This document shows positions 7,494-18,300 of a DNA stretch of 55,201 nucleotides, piece after piece. The translations under genes were made by a program, and so were the position numbers. A model generated the notes under the pieces. That model saw nothing but the letters and a program-made list of their open reading frames with translations. It searched no databases and was not told the origin of the DNA. Positions within the stretch are counted from its first letter, which is position 1. The number at the start of each line of letters is the position of its first letter. This DNA comes from a virus, in IMG/VR virus record IMGVR_UViG_3300022200_000056, positions 1-55,201 of that record, one strand, 5' to 3'.

Positions 7494-8627
7494 ATGCCGT
7501 TACCACTATTACTTGGGCTTGGGGGTTCAGCGCTTGCTGGCGCAGGAATGCTGGGATCAATGACCCCTCTTATGGCGGGGGCTTTGGGCTCTGGCTTAGG
7601 GTCTCTTGCACAAGGTGATGATCTTGGCACTGCTATTGGTACAGGCTTTCTTTCCTACATGGGCGGTAAGGCTCTAGGCTCTGTGTTTGGTGGCGCTGAT
7701 GCGGCTGGTATTCAACCCGGCTTAGAATCGATGCAGGTCGCCAACCCAGCAGAAGCGGCAAAGCTAGCGAGCTTAAACCCAAATATTCCTGTTAGCGGTC
7801 CACTAGGGACTGGGGGCGCTATGGTTGATTCAACCGCAGGCTTGCAAGCGGGCATGGGCTTTCCAGATATTATGCCCTCAACGCCCAGCACAGGATTTAT
7901 GAGTAGCATAACCGCCCCAGATCCAACAAGGTCTTTGATCGGGCAGGGCGCTATGAAAGGCGCGATGAACCCATACGCTCTTAGCGCTGCTGGCACAGCC
8001 GCTCTCCCGTCTCTTCTGAAGCCAGTCGGTGTGGATATGCCAGAAGAGGGTGAGGGGCCACCAGAAGCAGAGACGGCAAAGTATCAAAAGTTTACGCCGG
8101 GAGAATCTTATCGCCCCGGGTACGACCCTGAGTTTAGATATTTCAAACCTTTTGCTGGCGGCGGTATAACTGAACTGCGCTATCAAGAAGGCGGCGAGGT
8201 GTCAGAGCCTAACGACAAAGAAATTATTAGTCAGGCTGTAGACGCTATTAAAGGCCGATCAGAGAACGCTGAGATGGTCCTTGGTAGATTCCTAGCAAGA
8301 TACGGTGAAGAGGCCCTGAAGGACCTCGTAGAGCGCGTAAACAGCGGTCAGTTTGACGAAGATCAAATGGTCGGAGAGGGCAAGGTAAATGGCGTAGGTG
8401 ACGGCATGGACGACATGATCCCTGCTACGTTAGAAGGTGAGCAAGATGTTGTTCTTTCTGACGGTGAGTTTATTGTGCCCGCTGATGTAGTAAGCGGTCT
8501 TGGCAATGGCTCAACTGACGCTGGCGCTGACGCCCTTTATGAAATGATGGATCGTGTTCGTCAATTACGCACGGGAAAGACAGAGCAACCTAAGCAAGTC
8601 CCACAAGGAGAGATGCTACCAGTATGA
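7494..8627 (+). CDS. Virion structural protein with Gly/Ala-rich N-terminus
   Basis: The 377-residue protein has a Gly/Ala/Leu-rich hydrophobic N-terminus (about 1-75) that could interact with membranes, a low-complexity Pro/Gly middle, and a conserved-looking C-terminal domain (about 235-360) with the phrases DGMDDMIPA, LSDGEFIVPADVVSGLGNGS and DAGADALYEMMDRVR. I recall this ending in many podovirus structural proteins of marine phages. It starts the run of internal and ejection genes (AAGGAG box) and its stop overlaps the next start (ATGA). Probably an internal or tail-core virion protein; the role is inferred from context. Confidence 0.78.
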   Translation: MPLPLLLGLGGSALAGAGMLGSMTPLMAGALGSGLGSLAQGDDLGTAIGTGFLSYMGGKALGSVFGGADAAGIQPGLESMQVANPAEAAKLASLNPNIPVSGPLGTGGAMVDSTAGLQAGMGFPDIMPSTPSTGFMSSITAPDPTRSLIGQGAMKGAMNPYALSAAGTAALPSLLKPVGVDMPEEGEGPPEAETAKYQKFTPGESYRPGYDPEFRYFKPFAGGGITELRYQEGGEVSEPNDKEIISQAVDAIKGRSENAEMVLGRFLARYGEEALKDLVERVNSGQFDEDQMVGEGKVNGVGDGMDDMIPATLEGEQDVVLSDGEFIVPADVVSGLGNGSTDAGADALYEMMDRVRQLRTGKTEQPKQVPQGEMLPV

Positions 8628-9046
8628 TTATTACAGCGGTTCCGAGCGAGGCTCTGGACATCGTTTGGGGAGATGTAAAGAGACTGCTAAAAAAATCTAC
8701 AGACATATCAAAGGGTAAATATGAAGTTGAAGATGTCTATGATTCTATAAAAATAGGAGCGTTTGGGCTTTGGCTTATACTAGACGGCGATAAACCAGTG
8801 AGCGCAATAACGACAAGAATTATCCAGTACCCCGGTGGCTCAAGAGCGCTAGCAATGGACTGGGTAGGGGGCACAAGAATGAAGGAGTGGTTACCTTTAC
8901 TACAGGAAACCATGGAAAAATATGGAAGAGATTGCCAATGCACTCACCTAGAAGGATATGGCAGGAGGGCTTGGGGCAAGTGGCTAGAAAAATATAACTG
9001 GGAAACAGATTATATAGCCTATAGGATGGAGTTAAATAATGAGTAA
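8624..9046 (+). CDS. GNAT-fold-like internal virion protein (T7 gp13-like candidate)
   Basis: The 140-residue protein has an acetyltransferase-like layout: LWLILDGDKPVSAITTRI (strands), ALAMDWVGG, a helix (WLPLLQETMEKYG), then THLEGYGRRAWGKWLEKY and YIAYRMEL. It lies immediately before two internal virion proteins, the position of the T7 gp13/DUF2833-type GNAT-like protein needed for virion assembly. The acetyl-CoA loop is not convincing, so enzyme activity is doubtful. It overlaps both neighbours (ATGA and an 8-base overlap), so expression is tightly coupled. Confidence 0.65.
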   Translation: MIITAVPSEALDIVWGDVKRLLKKSTDISKGKYEVEDVYDSIKIGAFGLWLILDGDKPVSAITTRIIQYPGGSRALAMDWVGGTRMKEWLPLLQETMEKYGRDCQCTHLEGYGRRAWGKWLEKYNWETDYIAYRMELNNE

Positions 9047-10100
9047 ACCAAAGTCGTCTGCGCCTAGCGAACAAACGGTAGTACAAAGTAATTTGCCAAA
9101 GTATGTACAGCCATACTTTGAGCGGTTGCTTGAGCGCACTGAGGCCGAGTCAAAACGAGAGTACGAGCCTTACACTGGTCAGCGTATGGCTGATACTGGG
9201 CAAGATGTAGAGAGTTCTCGACAAATGATCCGCAACATTGCTGGTCAAGGTATCGCTGGCATCCCTGAAGCCACAGCCGCGAATACACAAGCGATGCAAG
9301 CCGCCCTTGCTCAGGCAGGTTTCCAACCATATCAATACCAATCTACAGCAGATCAATTCCAATTTGGTCCAGCAGGAGAGTTCGGCGGCGCCACTGCCGA
9401 GCAGTATATGTCACCATATATGCAACAGGTTGTAGATGTACAAAAAGAGCAAGCAATCCTTGACGCCCAAAGACAAAACGCCGCAAGAGCCGCCCAAGCA
9501 GTCCAAGCCGGAGCGTTTGGCGGTTCGCGCCAAGCGGTACAGCAAGGCTTGGCGGGTGAAGCGCTTACCAGACAACTAGGAGAGATCCAAGCGGCTGGTC
9601 AGCAGAAAGCCTTTGAGCAAGCGCAACAGCAGTTTGAACGAGATCGCACTGCTCGCATGGGTCTTGAACAACAGCAAGCCGCAGAAGCCGCGCGTATCCA
9701 ACAACAGTTGTTGGGTGAACAGGAGATGACAGCGCAAGAGCGCATGCAAGCGGCTAAGTTTGGTCTGGGCGCGGCAGAGTTGGGTGCTGGCCTTGGCATG
9801 AACCTTGCTCAACTTGGCGAGCAGGCTCGCGCTGGCGATGTTGACGCCGCTAGAATGTTGGAGGGCATCGGTAAAGATATCGAGGCAAGAGAACAGGCTG
9901 GCTTGGACGTTGCATACGAAGATTATGTGCGTCAAAGAGACTATCCACGCGAACAACTTCAGTTCTATTCATCCATACTCAGGGGCGTCCCTGTGCAACC
10001 TTCTACAGAAACTTCAAAATTCCAAGCCTACAACCCGATCCAGCAATTGCTTGGCACTGGCATTGCTGGCCTTGGTCTGTACAAAGGCATAACAGGTTAA
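9039..10100 (+). CDS. Internal virion / DNA-ejection protein, Gln/Ala-rich coiled coil
   Basis: The 353-residue protein starts with a polar region and the phrase QPYFERLLERTEAES. A long Ala/Gln-rich helical region (about 130-270, e.g. QRQNAARAAQAVQAGAFGGS and QQQAAEAARIQQQLLGEQ) is followed by a C-terminal Gly-rich hydrophobic stretch (LLGTGIAGLGLYKGI). This composition and gene position match podovirus ejection proteins that form a channel across the envelope. The GAFGGSRQAVQQG phrase recurs in marine podovirus proteins. No enzymatic motif is seen. Confidence 0.75.
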   Translation: MSKPKSSAPSEQTVVQSNLPKYVQPYFERLLERTEAESKREYEPYTGQRMADTGQDVESSRQMIRNIAGQGIAGIPEATAANTQAMQAALAQAGFQPYQYQSTADQFQFGPAGEFGGATAEQYMSPYMQQVVDVQKEQAILDAQRQNAARAAQAVQAGAFGGSRQAVQQGLAGEALTRQLGEIQAAGQQKAFEQAQQQFERDRTARMGLEQQQAAEAARIQQQLLGEQEMTAQERMQAAKFGLGAAELGAGLGMNLAQLGEQARAGDVDAARMLEGIGKDIEAREQAGLDVAYEDYVRQRDYPREQLQFYSSILRGVPVQPSTETSKFQAYNPIQQLLGTGIAGLGLYKGITG

Positions 10101-10103
10101 GCC

Positions 10104-12353
10104 ATGAACATTATTGACATCCAAGATCGACTCAAAGATTTTTCGGAAGACCAGCTAGTGAGAGAAATGCAGATGCCATCTGGCACTGCTCCTCAGTTTC
10201 TTGTGCTCAGTGAGATCAACCGCCGTAAGCGTGTGCGTGATGATTACAGCAAGCAAAAAGCTGCTAACGAAATGTCTGTAGCAGAAGAGGCTATCGCCGC
10301 TGGCGGTGTGCCGCAATCTGGTATCGCTGGAATGTCAGAAGCTATGGCTCCACAAAGTTCTATAGCACAAGGTGGCGTTGGCACTGCAATGAACCAAGCA
10401 ATGCGTCCTTCCCCTATGCCGCAACGAGCAATGTCTGAAGAAGAGGCAATGGGCATGCGCTCAGGTGGTCTCATGGCATATGGTCGTGAACTCGCAGACA
10501 GAATGGGTCAGGAAAAAATTGACCCATTCCTTAATGAAGTTGAAAGCATGGCAAGCGAGCGGTTTGGTGTGGGCTCCCAGCCTCAGCCAATGGTCTCACA
10601 ACAGCCATATATAGCTCAACGCCCGGGGTTTATGGGACGCCCACCTTTTGCTGAACGATCAATGTATCAAGTGGCTCAACCAATCAGAGACCCTAGGTTC
10701 CAATATAATACACTCCGCGGCAACATTGGCGCACTGCCTCCACCACAAGGTAAAGGCGGCATTGCTCAAATCATGCCAGCACAATTCTTCCAAGGTGGCG
10801 GTGTCGTAAAAGCACAGAACGGTTTGCCACTTGGCTTGCGTATAAATAACCCGGGGAACATTCGCCCCGGCGCTGGGTTTATTGGAGAGACCGGAGAGCA
10901 AAGCGGATATGCTCAGTTTGAATCCCCACAAACTGGACTTCGTGCGCTGGCTCGCCTTCTAAATACCTATGGCACACAGTATGGCATCAACACACCAAGA
11001 GAACTACTAAGCCGTTACGCCCCCAAGTCTGACAACCCTGAAAGTTTTGAAAACTATCTCAAGTATTTTGAGCAGGAAACTGGCATTGCTCCAGATCAAG
11101 AGTTTGATCTTGTTGGTCAGAGGGAAACTGTTATGCCAGCGATTGTTGGGTTTGAGCAGGGGCAACAGCCTTATAGCGAACAAGATTACTCCATGGCTAT
11201 TGAAGCCGCGAGCATGGAAGACCCAACAGATATCCAAGATTTATTCGGTGTGAACAAACGTCAGGTCTCTACTGTATCTCCAACGACAACAGATGCAGAT
11301 GAAGCTGTAGAAATCCCACCGTTGTGGCAGGATAACTGGGCCACCAAGGAAAGCGACTACAACCAATACGTCAAAGACGCACAAATGGCTGGTCAAGAAA
11401 TTGTTAACCCTTGGGAATATGAAGAACTGCAACGGCGCCGCGCTGGGAGAGAAGATGACTTCTTGGATGTGATCGATGAAGACCTTGTTGGTACAGAGTT
11501 TGAGAAGTACATTGGTAACCAAGATATGATTGGCAACACGGCGGCTGGCTCTGCAAGAGCGGCGGCTGAGGGGACCTCTCCATTTGATATCGCTGACCCA
11601 CGGACAGGAGAGCGCGGTGTTGGCGCCGCCTCAGTTGCAGAGGAAATTGCTGGTAATCTTGGCATTACCAGCCAAGAAGACGCAGAGATTGTAGGTAAGT
11701 CCGTTGTTGAGGCGATGGATGATCTGCCACCAGACGCCTCTACAGAACAGATCCAAGAAAAAACTGAAGCAATCATTGCGGGAGAGGGTGGACTTAAGAG
11801 CGAAGGCGCCATACAAAAAGCACAAGAGCAAGAAAATTCCGCCACCAGTGCGCTTGCAGATGCTCTTGAGTATACAACATCAGAAGAGTATGGCGGTATA
11901 GCCGCTGAGATTAAAGACCTTCAAGATATGCTGAAGAAAGAAAAAGACAGTGACAAATGGCTGGCTCTCGCTCAAGCAGGGATGCAGTTGATGTCATCTA
12001 AAGAGCCAACCCTTATGGGCGCTCTTGGCGAGGCTGGTCTTACTGGTCTTGGTGCTATGCGTGAGGCTCAGTCAAGATACCAAGAAGGTGTCATTGATCT
12101 TATTAATGCCCGCGCAAAACTAAGCAAAGGTATTAGCGAGTCTGATGCCGCCGCTACTTTACAGAAAACACTTGAAGCGCTTGGAGAAGTCGATGACCTC
12201 GGTGAGTTTAAGATTCAAGGCGGTGCACGGACGCAACTTGAGGCTCTAGCTAGGAGACTGTCTGGTCAAATTGGATCTGGTTCATCCGTGGACGTTGCGT
12301 CATTGTTAGCCGCGATGAATCAAAGTAATGCGACATCTTCAAACGCGAGTTAA
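10104..12353 (+). CDS. Internal virion protein with lytic transglycosylase-like domain
   Basis: This 749-residue protein begins with a helical phrase (IIDIQDRLKDFSEDQLVREM). Residues about 243-365 carry LRINNPGNIRPG, YAQFESPQTGLRALARLL, INTPRELLSRYAPKSDN and NYLKYFEQETG. This is the layout of virion-associated muramidase/transglycosylase domains that open peptidoglycan during ejection, comparable in role to T7 gp16. The rest is acidic and low-complexity (about 390-590) with a helical end. It lies between the coiled-coil ejection protein and the giant protein. The precise catalytic Glu cannot be fixed by eye. Confidence 0.78.
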   Translation: MNIIDIQDRLKDFSEDQLVREMQMPSGTAPQFLVLSEINRRKRVRDDYSKQKAANEMSVAEEAIAAGGVPQSGIAGMSEAMAPQSSIAQGGVGTAMNQAMRPSPMPQRAMSEEEAMGMRSGGLMAYGRELADRMGQEKIDPFLNEVESMASERFGVGSQPQPMVSQQPYIAQRPGFMGRPPFAERSMYQVAQPIRDPRFQYNTLRGNIGALPPPQGKGGIAQIMPAQFFQGGGVVKAQNGLPLGLRINNPGNIRPGAGFIGETGEQSGYAQFESPQTGLRALARLLNTYGTQYGINTPRELLSRYAPKSDNPESFENYLKYFEQETGIAPDQEFDLVGQRETVMPAIVGFEQGQQPYSEQDYSMAIEAASMEDPTDIQDLFGVNKRQVSTVSPTTTDADEAVEIPPLWQDNWATKESDYNQYVKDAQMAGQEIVNPWEYEELQRRRAGREDDFLDVIDEDLVGTEFEKYIGNQDMIGNTAAGSARAAAEGTSPFDIADPRTGERGVGAASVAEEIAGNLGITSQEDAEIVGKSVVEAMDDLPPDASTEQIQEKTEAIIAGEGGLKSEGAIQKAQEQENSATSALADALEYTTSEEYGGIAAEIKDLQDMLKKEKDSDKWLALAQAGMQLMSSKEPTLMGALGEAGLTGLGAMREAQSRYQEGVIDLINARAKLSKGISESDAAATLQKTLEALGEVDDLGEFKIQGGARTQLEALARRLSGQIGSGSSVDVASLLAAMNQSNATSSNAS
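10355..10370. repeat. Dispersed palindrome site, 3 mismatches
   Basis: AAGTTCTATAGCACAA inside the transglycosylase-type gene: the left arm is perfect and the right arm degenerate. Confidence 0.35.
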
Positions 12354-12355
12354 GA

Positions 12356-15300
12356 ATGGCAGTTGTATCTACCAAGAGTCCATTCACGGGGTTCGAGTAT
12401 AAATTTAAGATTGCTGGTGATCAGCCCACGCAACAAGAGCGTGAGGTAATTGCACAGTATCTTATCGCCACAGAAAAGCCATTACAGCAAGCGCCAGAAG
12501 ATCAGGAACTCATTGAGACAGAATCTCAAGGTTTCTTTTCTGGTGTTGGCTCTGGCGTATTTGGCAGTCTCGCACAGATACCTGCTGGTATCGTTGGCCT
12601 AGGCGAATCTGTTTTAGGTTATAACCCCGGCGAAACAACGGTAGGTCAGATCGCTGGCGGTGCATCAGATTACCTTCAGTCAGGTGTTGACTATGTGTTT
12701 GGCGAGGCTACTGACGATCCATACTCTAAGGCTGGTCAAACTTTAGGTTCCGTTGCCTCTTTCTTCATCCCCGGCTTAGGCGTAGCAAAAGGCGCGTCTC
12801 TTGCTGGCGCAGGTGCAAAGACAGCGACCGCTTTGGCGACAGCAACTGCGGCAACACAAGGTGTCGCTCTTGGATCTAAGGAGCAGATGGATAGAATCCA
12901 ACTTGCCCTTGAGAACGGAGAGCAACTATCTGACGACCAGATGCAATGGGCCACAATACTTGGTGGCGGCGTTGGGTCTACAGAAGCGCTTCCTATAGGT
13001 CGCTTGTTCGGTCAAATAGGAAAGATGTTGAGAAAGGTTCCTAAGGAAGAAAAGCAAACAGCAACATCAATTATTGCAAGACGGTTAAAGAACGCTGGCA
13101 CACAGGGACTTATAGAAGGCGGGCAAGAAGTTGGCGCCGCTATAATGCAAGACCTTGTTGAGCAAAATATATACAACCCAGATCTTGAAATTACAGCAAG
13201 CGCATATCAAGATGATGCTATTTATGGTGGCGGTGCTGGCGCCACATTACAGTTCTTGATTGATACTGTAGGCGGTCGCCGTGTGCGCAAACAGTTTGAC
13301 AAGGATCGTCAACTAGAGAACGACCTCAGAGAAGAGTCAAACGAAAAGCAATTTGATTTTGGCAATGCTCAAGCATCTCTTGGCTTTGAGCAGTACGATG
13401 ACGAGGGCAACCCAGTACAGCAACTGTTGCCACAGCCAGAAAAGGTAGAAAATCTAGAGGTTAATGTTGTTGATGAAACAACAACTGGCCCTACTGAAAA
13501 GCAGTTAGAAGATTCGGCGCGCCTGAAAAGACTGGCGTTAGACCCTACAGCGGAGAGAGAACTTCAAGCGCAAAAGATGCGCGAGATAACCGTTGGTGGT
13601 TTTGCTGGTGTAGATCTAAAGAACTTACCAGATGATGAGCAGTTGGCTGTTCGTCAGTACCGCACGCGCACGGGTATCGCCGATGTTGATTCAGAGATTG
13701 GAATCCAAGAACTTCAAGACATTGTTACTGACGCTTATGGCGCGGAGCGTGGCATTGCCGCGTACAATCGTGAGGCTACCAAACAAAAGCCAGCGTTCTT
13801 TGAGCCTAAGTTAACAGAGGCAGAGCAGGCACAGCAAAAAGAAGCAAGCATTGTTAACCAAAAAGTTATAGAGAACTTTGAGGACATGAAGCAGTCGCTC
13901 AAAGACGGTAGCATATTGGCTAAAGATGGTGTGATTAGCATACCAAAAATTCAGCGCAAGTATAAAATGAAAGTCAACGAAGCGCGCGCGGCAGTTGATG
14001 CCCTTGCTAAGAAGGGTCACGCTACACCTATATCACCTACTCAGCACAAAGCTGTTCTGCCTGAAGGTAAAGAGGAGCCTGTACAGTCTGATAAGCACAT
14101 CAAGTTAAGAGAGTTTGAATCTCAGTTAAATGCTCTGAGAGTGCAGGCCGCAGATGAACGCCGCAAACTGCAAGAACTGAAAGAGCGTGGCGCCACCAAC
14201 ACACAAGAACAAATGGAGATCGAGAACCAACAGCGCGTTGCTGACGAGACCAGCGCTAGAGTTGAGGCCATCTCTGAAAGAGTAAACACATTCCAAGCAT
14301 TGGCTAATCAGTCACAGCCAGACAACGCAGACAGAGTGAACGCTGTTCAGATCACGTCCAATGAAGCGCGTCAGGCCATGATGGAATCACTGAGCGCAAA
14401 GCCTACAGACGAGTACAAGCGCACTATCAACACAGTGGCTAACAACCTCCGCAAGTATTTGTTCAAAGACCTTGGTTTGTCTGATGTTGATCTAGTAACC
14501 CAGAATGTATTAGAGCCAGAGCGCATCAAAAGTGGTCATGTCGTAGAGGCTTATGAAACTTCAGGCGATGCTGGTCGCCGCATGATTACGATTGCCATGG
14601 AGGTCTATAATCCAAACCTGACAGAGGCACAACTTACACAGCGCCTCAAGGGTGTAGTAAACCACGAGGTGATCCACTCGCTTCGGTCGCTGGGTGTTAT
14701 CACTGACGCTGAGTTTAGTATGCTGGTTAAAGCGGCAACCAATCGCAAGTATGTGCGGTCAAAGGCTGGCAAAAACCTAGAGCGAGACTACACGTTCATG
14801 GAACGCGCTTCAATTATGAACCGTGGTCAGAGTCAAGAGTACATAGCAGAAGAAGCGGTGGCTGAAATGTTCCGCGCTTACGCTGATGGTCGCATCAAGG
14901 TCGGCGGAAAGCCGAAGGGTATCTTCCAAAAGATTGTACGCTTCTTTAAGTCTGTGTTCAGAGCCCACAGCGATGCAGGGTTTAACAGCGCCGCAGAATT
15001 GTTTGACGGCATCCTCGCTGGCAAGGTCGGCAAGAGACAGCGCAACCTACAAAAGGCCGCTCAAGCACCTGCTGGCTCTCGCTATTCCACTGCTGGCGTT
15101 CGCGCTGGGTACATGGTGCCACTTAAAGGTGACATTGAGCGCATTGGTCAAAACTTTAAGGATGTAACCAAGCGTGTACCTGAACTTGAAAAAGCGGCTA
15201 ATAGATTGGCTGATGGTGAGATCACATACGAAGAGTATGACAACATCGTCAATGAATTTAAGCCTATCATGCCGTATCAAACTGTCCCCGCTCCAGAAAC

Positions 15301-18300
15301 AATGGAAGACATGAGGCGTGCTTTGTCGGCTACTGCCCCAAAGAAACTGGAAAAGTTAGGCAAGGCATCTAACATTGAGGTTGGCACGCCAATTAGTTTA
15401 AGACTTGATATCCCAGCCTACAGGTATCAGGGAGTTTGGGTGCCCACCATTCATGACTCCAACAACAGAGTAATAGCGCATGAAGCGACAGCAGTAATAC
15501 AAAATGTGTCTTTCTCAGCGAGTGAAAGAACTGGCTTGCGGATTGCACAAGGTGGAGAGAAAGGCCCATACGCCACCATTAAAGGATCGTTCGTTGGGTC
15601 TAATCCTGACGCAGACTTTGCTCTGGCACAGCAACTTTTGCTTGACCCATCTGTTGTTCAGGTTGGATTTGATCCCACACGCCACGCATACTTCTATGAC
15701 AGGGTGACAACTCAGCCAGTTATTGGCGCTGATTTAGTCGTTCAGGTTGGCCCACTTGTCTTGGCAAAGAACCCACAGTTTGGTCGCAAGCCTGACTTCA
15801 AGTATTCAGTTGCTCGACTGCCTAACACGCCATCTAATCTACTTGGCCCGATTGATGTGGTTCATGATGTCAAGGATCGCTACCTTAAATCGGTTGGCAT
15901 GCCGATGCGGAGACAGGCTGAGTATGTACAAGTCAATGAAGATCTTGCGCGGCGTATTGCTGGGGCCTTCCAAGAGGCAGAGGACTCTCCTCTAGATCCA
16001 GATGTGCGCGCCGCATACAAGGCTATGGCTGATGAGACCAAAGCGCAATGGCAGTTTATTAAAGACACTGGTATCAACATTGAGTTTATCAAGCAAGGTC
16101 AGGACAACCCATACCCGAACGGATCGCGTGATGTGTTGCTTGATATCCGTGACAACAATCATATGTGGGTATTCCCAACTGAAGATGGATTTGGTGTAGA
16201 GGAAATCACAGATGAGCAAAGGGTTCTGAATCCATTGCTCGACAAGGTTGGCGAAAGAATTGATGGTCTTGACGTGACGGTCAATGACTTATTCCGTATT
16301 GTCCACGACTACTTTGGGCATGGGCTTGAGGGCGCGACCTTCACTGCCCGTGGCGAAGAGAACGCATGGCAAGCGCACGTTCGCATGTACTCTCCGCTTG
16401 CCGCAAGGGCTATGACAACAGAGACCCGCGGTCAAAACTCTTGGGTTAACTACGGTCCATATGGTGATCAGAACCGTGCCAACCCGGGCGAAACAGTTTA
16501 TGCTGATCAGAAACTTACGCTACTTCCTGACTTCGTTGTGAACGAGGGCGTGGCGCCAGACTTGGAGATTGAAGATGGAAGAATCGTTGAAGAAACAAAT
16601 GGACCAAACGGTGGAAGCCGAGTTGGCAGGTCAGACCTTGGTCGAGTCGGAAGAACTGGAGCAGGACAAGCTGGCGATGCAGGCAAGATACGCGCGCGCT
16701 CAGTCGCTCCTGTCCCGAGCGTCAACGAAGACGGCAAAGTCAGACTAACTCATTACTCAAGCGTAGAAGATATTGATACGGTAGACCCAGAACGTCATGG
16801 GTCTAACGTAATGATGCGTGGTGACGAGCGTGAGCGCCGTGTTGGCTTCTCATCCATATACCCACCTCGCAGTTACTATGGCTTGAATGTCGGGGAAGAT
16901 GGAGGGTACTCCAAGTCCAAAGACTCTTGGAACATTGGGGACTCTATGTACATTACAGAGGTTCCTCTTGAATCTTTGTACAATTGGGACGCTGACCCTG
17001 AGAACTTCAAAGACAAAGCAATAGCAACGATACCAGATCATCTTACTGTGTCGAGAGATCGCTCCAATCATGCGACAACCATGACTGAGAAGTTGATTAA
17101 GGATAGTGGCTATCTTGGCTACTATGCGAACAGTCCTATGGGTCTTGCTGCCGCAGTATTTAATCCGTTAAAAGTTAGACCTAACTTATCTGAGGCGCCG
17201 AAGTATTCTATCGCAAGGCTCACCCCTGAGCAGTACAAACTTACCAGCCTTGGTAATGTTAACACTGAGGTAGGTGACCCAGAGAACAGATACTACATAC
17301 CACAAGCACCATACAACACGGTAATACTTGTTGACGCTGCACAGAATATGCAAAACGATAGGGGCAATGTTGTTCTTGACTGGTCTGATCCAAATAACTG
17401 GGAAGAGATTGCTACTCTGATTGCGGCAGAGGCTGAAGCCGCCTATTCAAGAGACGGAAATGCTATTGGCTGGTATGACAAAACACTTAGCCTTGCCAAA
17501 AGAATTACCAGTGTCCTATTCCCAGATGTTAAGCCGGGGACTGCTGATGAAGCCGCGTATCAATACGCTACCGCTGTAACATCTAACGGTATTGGCGTGA
17601 TACCAAACTGGCAGTACGCCGCAGAGCAATACAGGAACTGGAAAGAAACTGGCAAGTTTATTGAGAAGGGCTTTGGCAATCAGGGCGGCTCAATGGTTAA
17701 TGCCTTTGCCCTGTATAACACCATGAAAGACATGGGCTACACCGACTTAGAGATCAAGGAATTTCTAAGCCAGAAGATGACCGTGCGTGAACTGCGTCAG
17801 AACAATGTTGTACGAGCGCTTGGTATTACAGTGGACGCCAAAGAGTCTGTCGATACTGAAGTGTATGTCTCTTATATCATGGGCCCTAAAATTGGTCAGG
17901 GCTTTTATCAGAACTTAAATGGCAACTTTGAAACACTCACCATGGATCGTTGGTGGATGCGTATGTTTAACCGCATAACTGGCGAGCCATTCAAAAATGT
18001 CACAGAGAGAACCGTTGCGAACAACGAGGCTCGAGTATTAAAAGCCGTAAACAACATGCCACTCAGAGAGGCAGAGGCTGAACTTGTAAAGGCATCTCTT
18101 GATGTTATTAACGCCGACATAGTAACAGATGCAAACGTGCAAGAGTTTGCCATAGAGTTAAACAACCAGTTTCAGAACTACAGAGTACGCAGGATTAAGG
18201 CTGGCTATGGCGAGCCAAAGAAATCAGAGTTACTGTTGGCGGCTGATACTGCGGCTAAAAACTTCACGACTCAAATGCAAGAAGATCCTCGCACGGCAAA

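Noticed and set aside
11393-11845. 150-residue minus-strand frame inside the transglycosylase-type gene
   Set aside because: Ser-rich antisense shadow of an acidic low-complexity coding region, opposite to the transcription unit.
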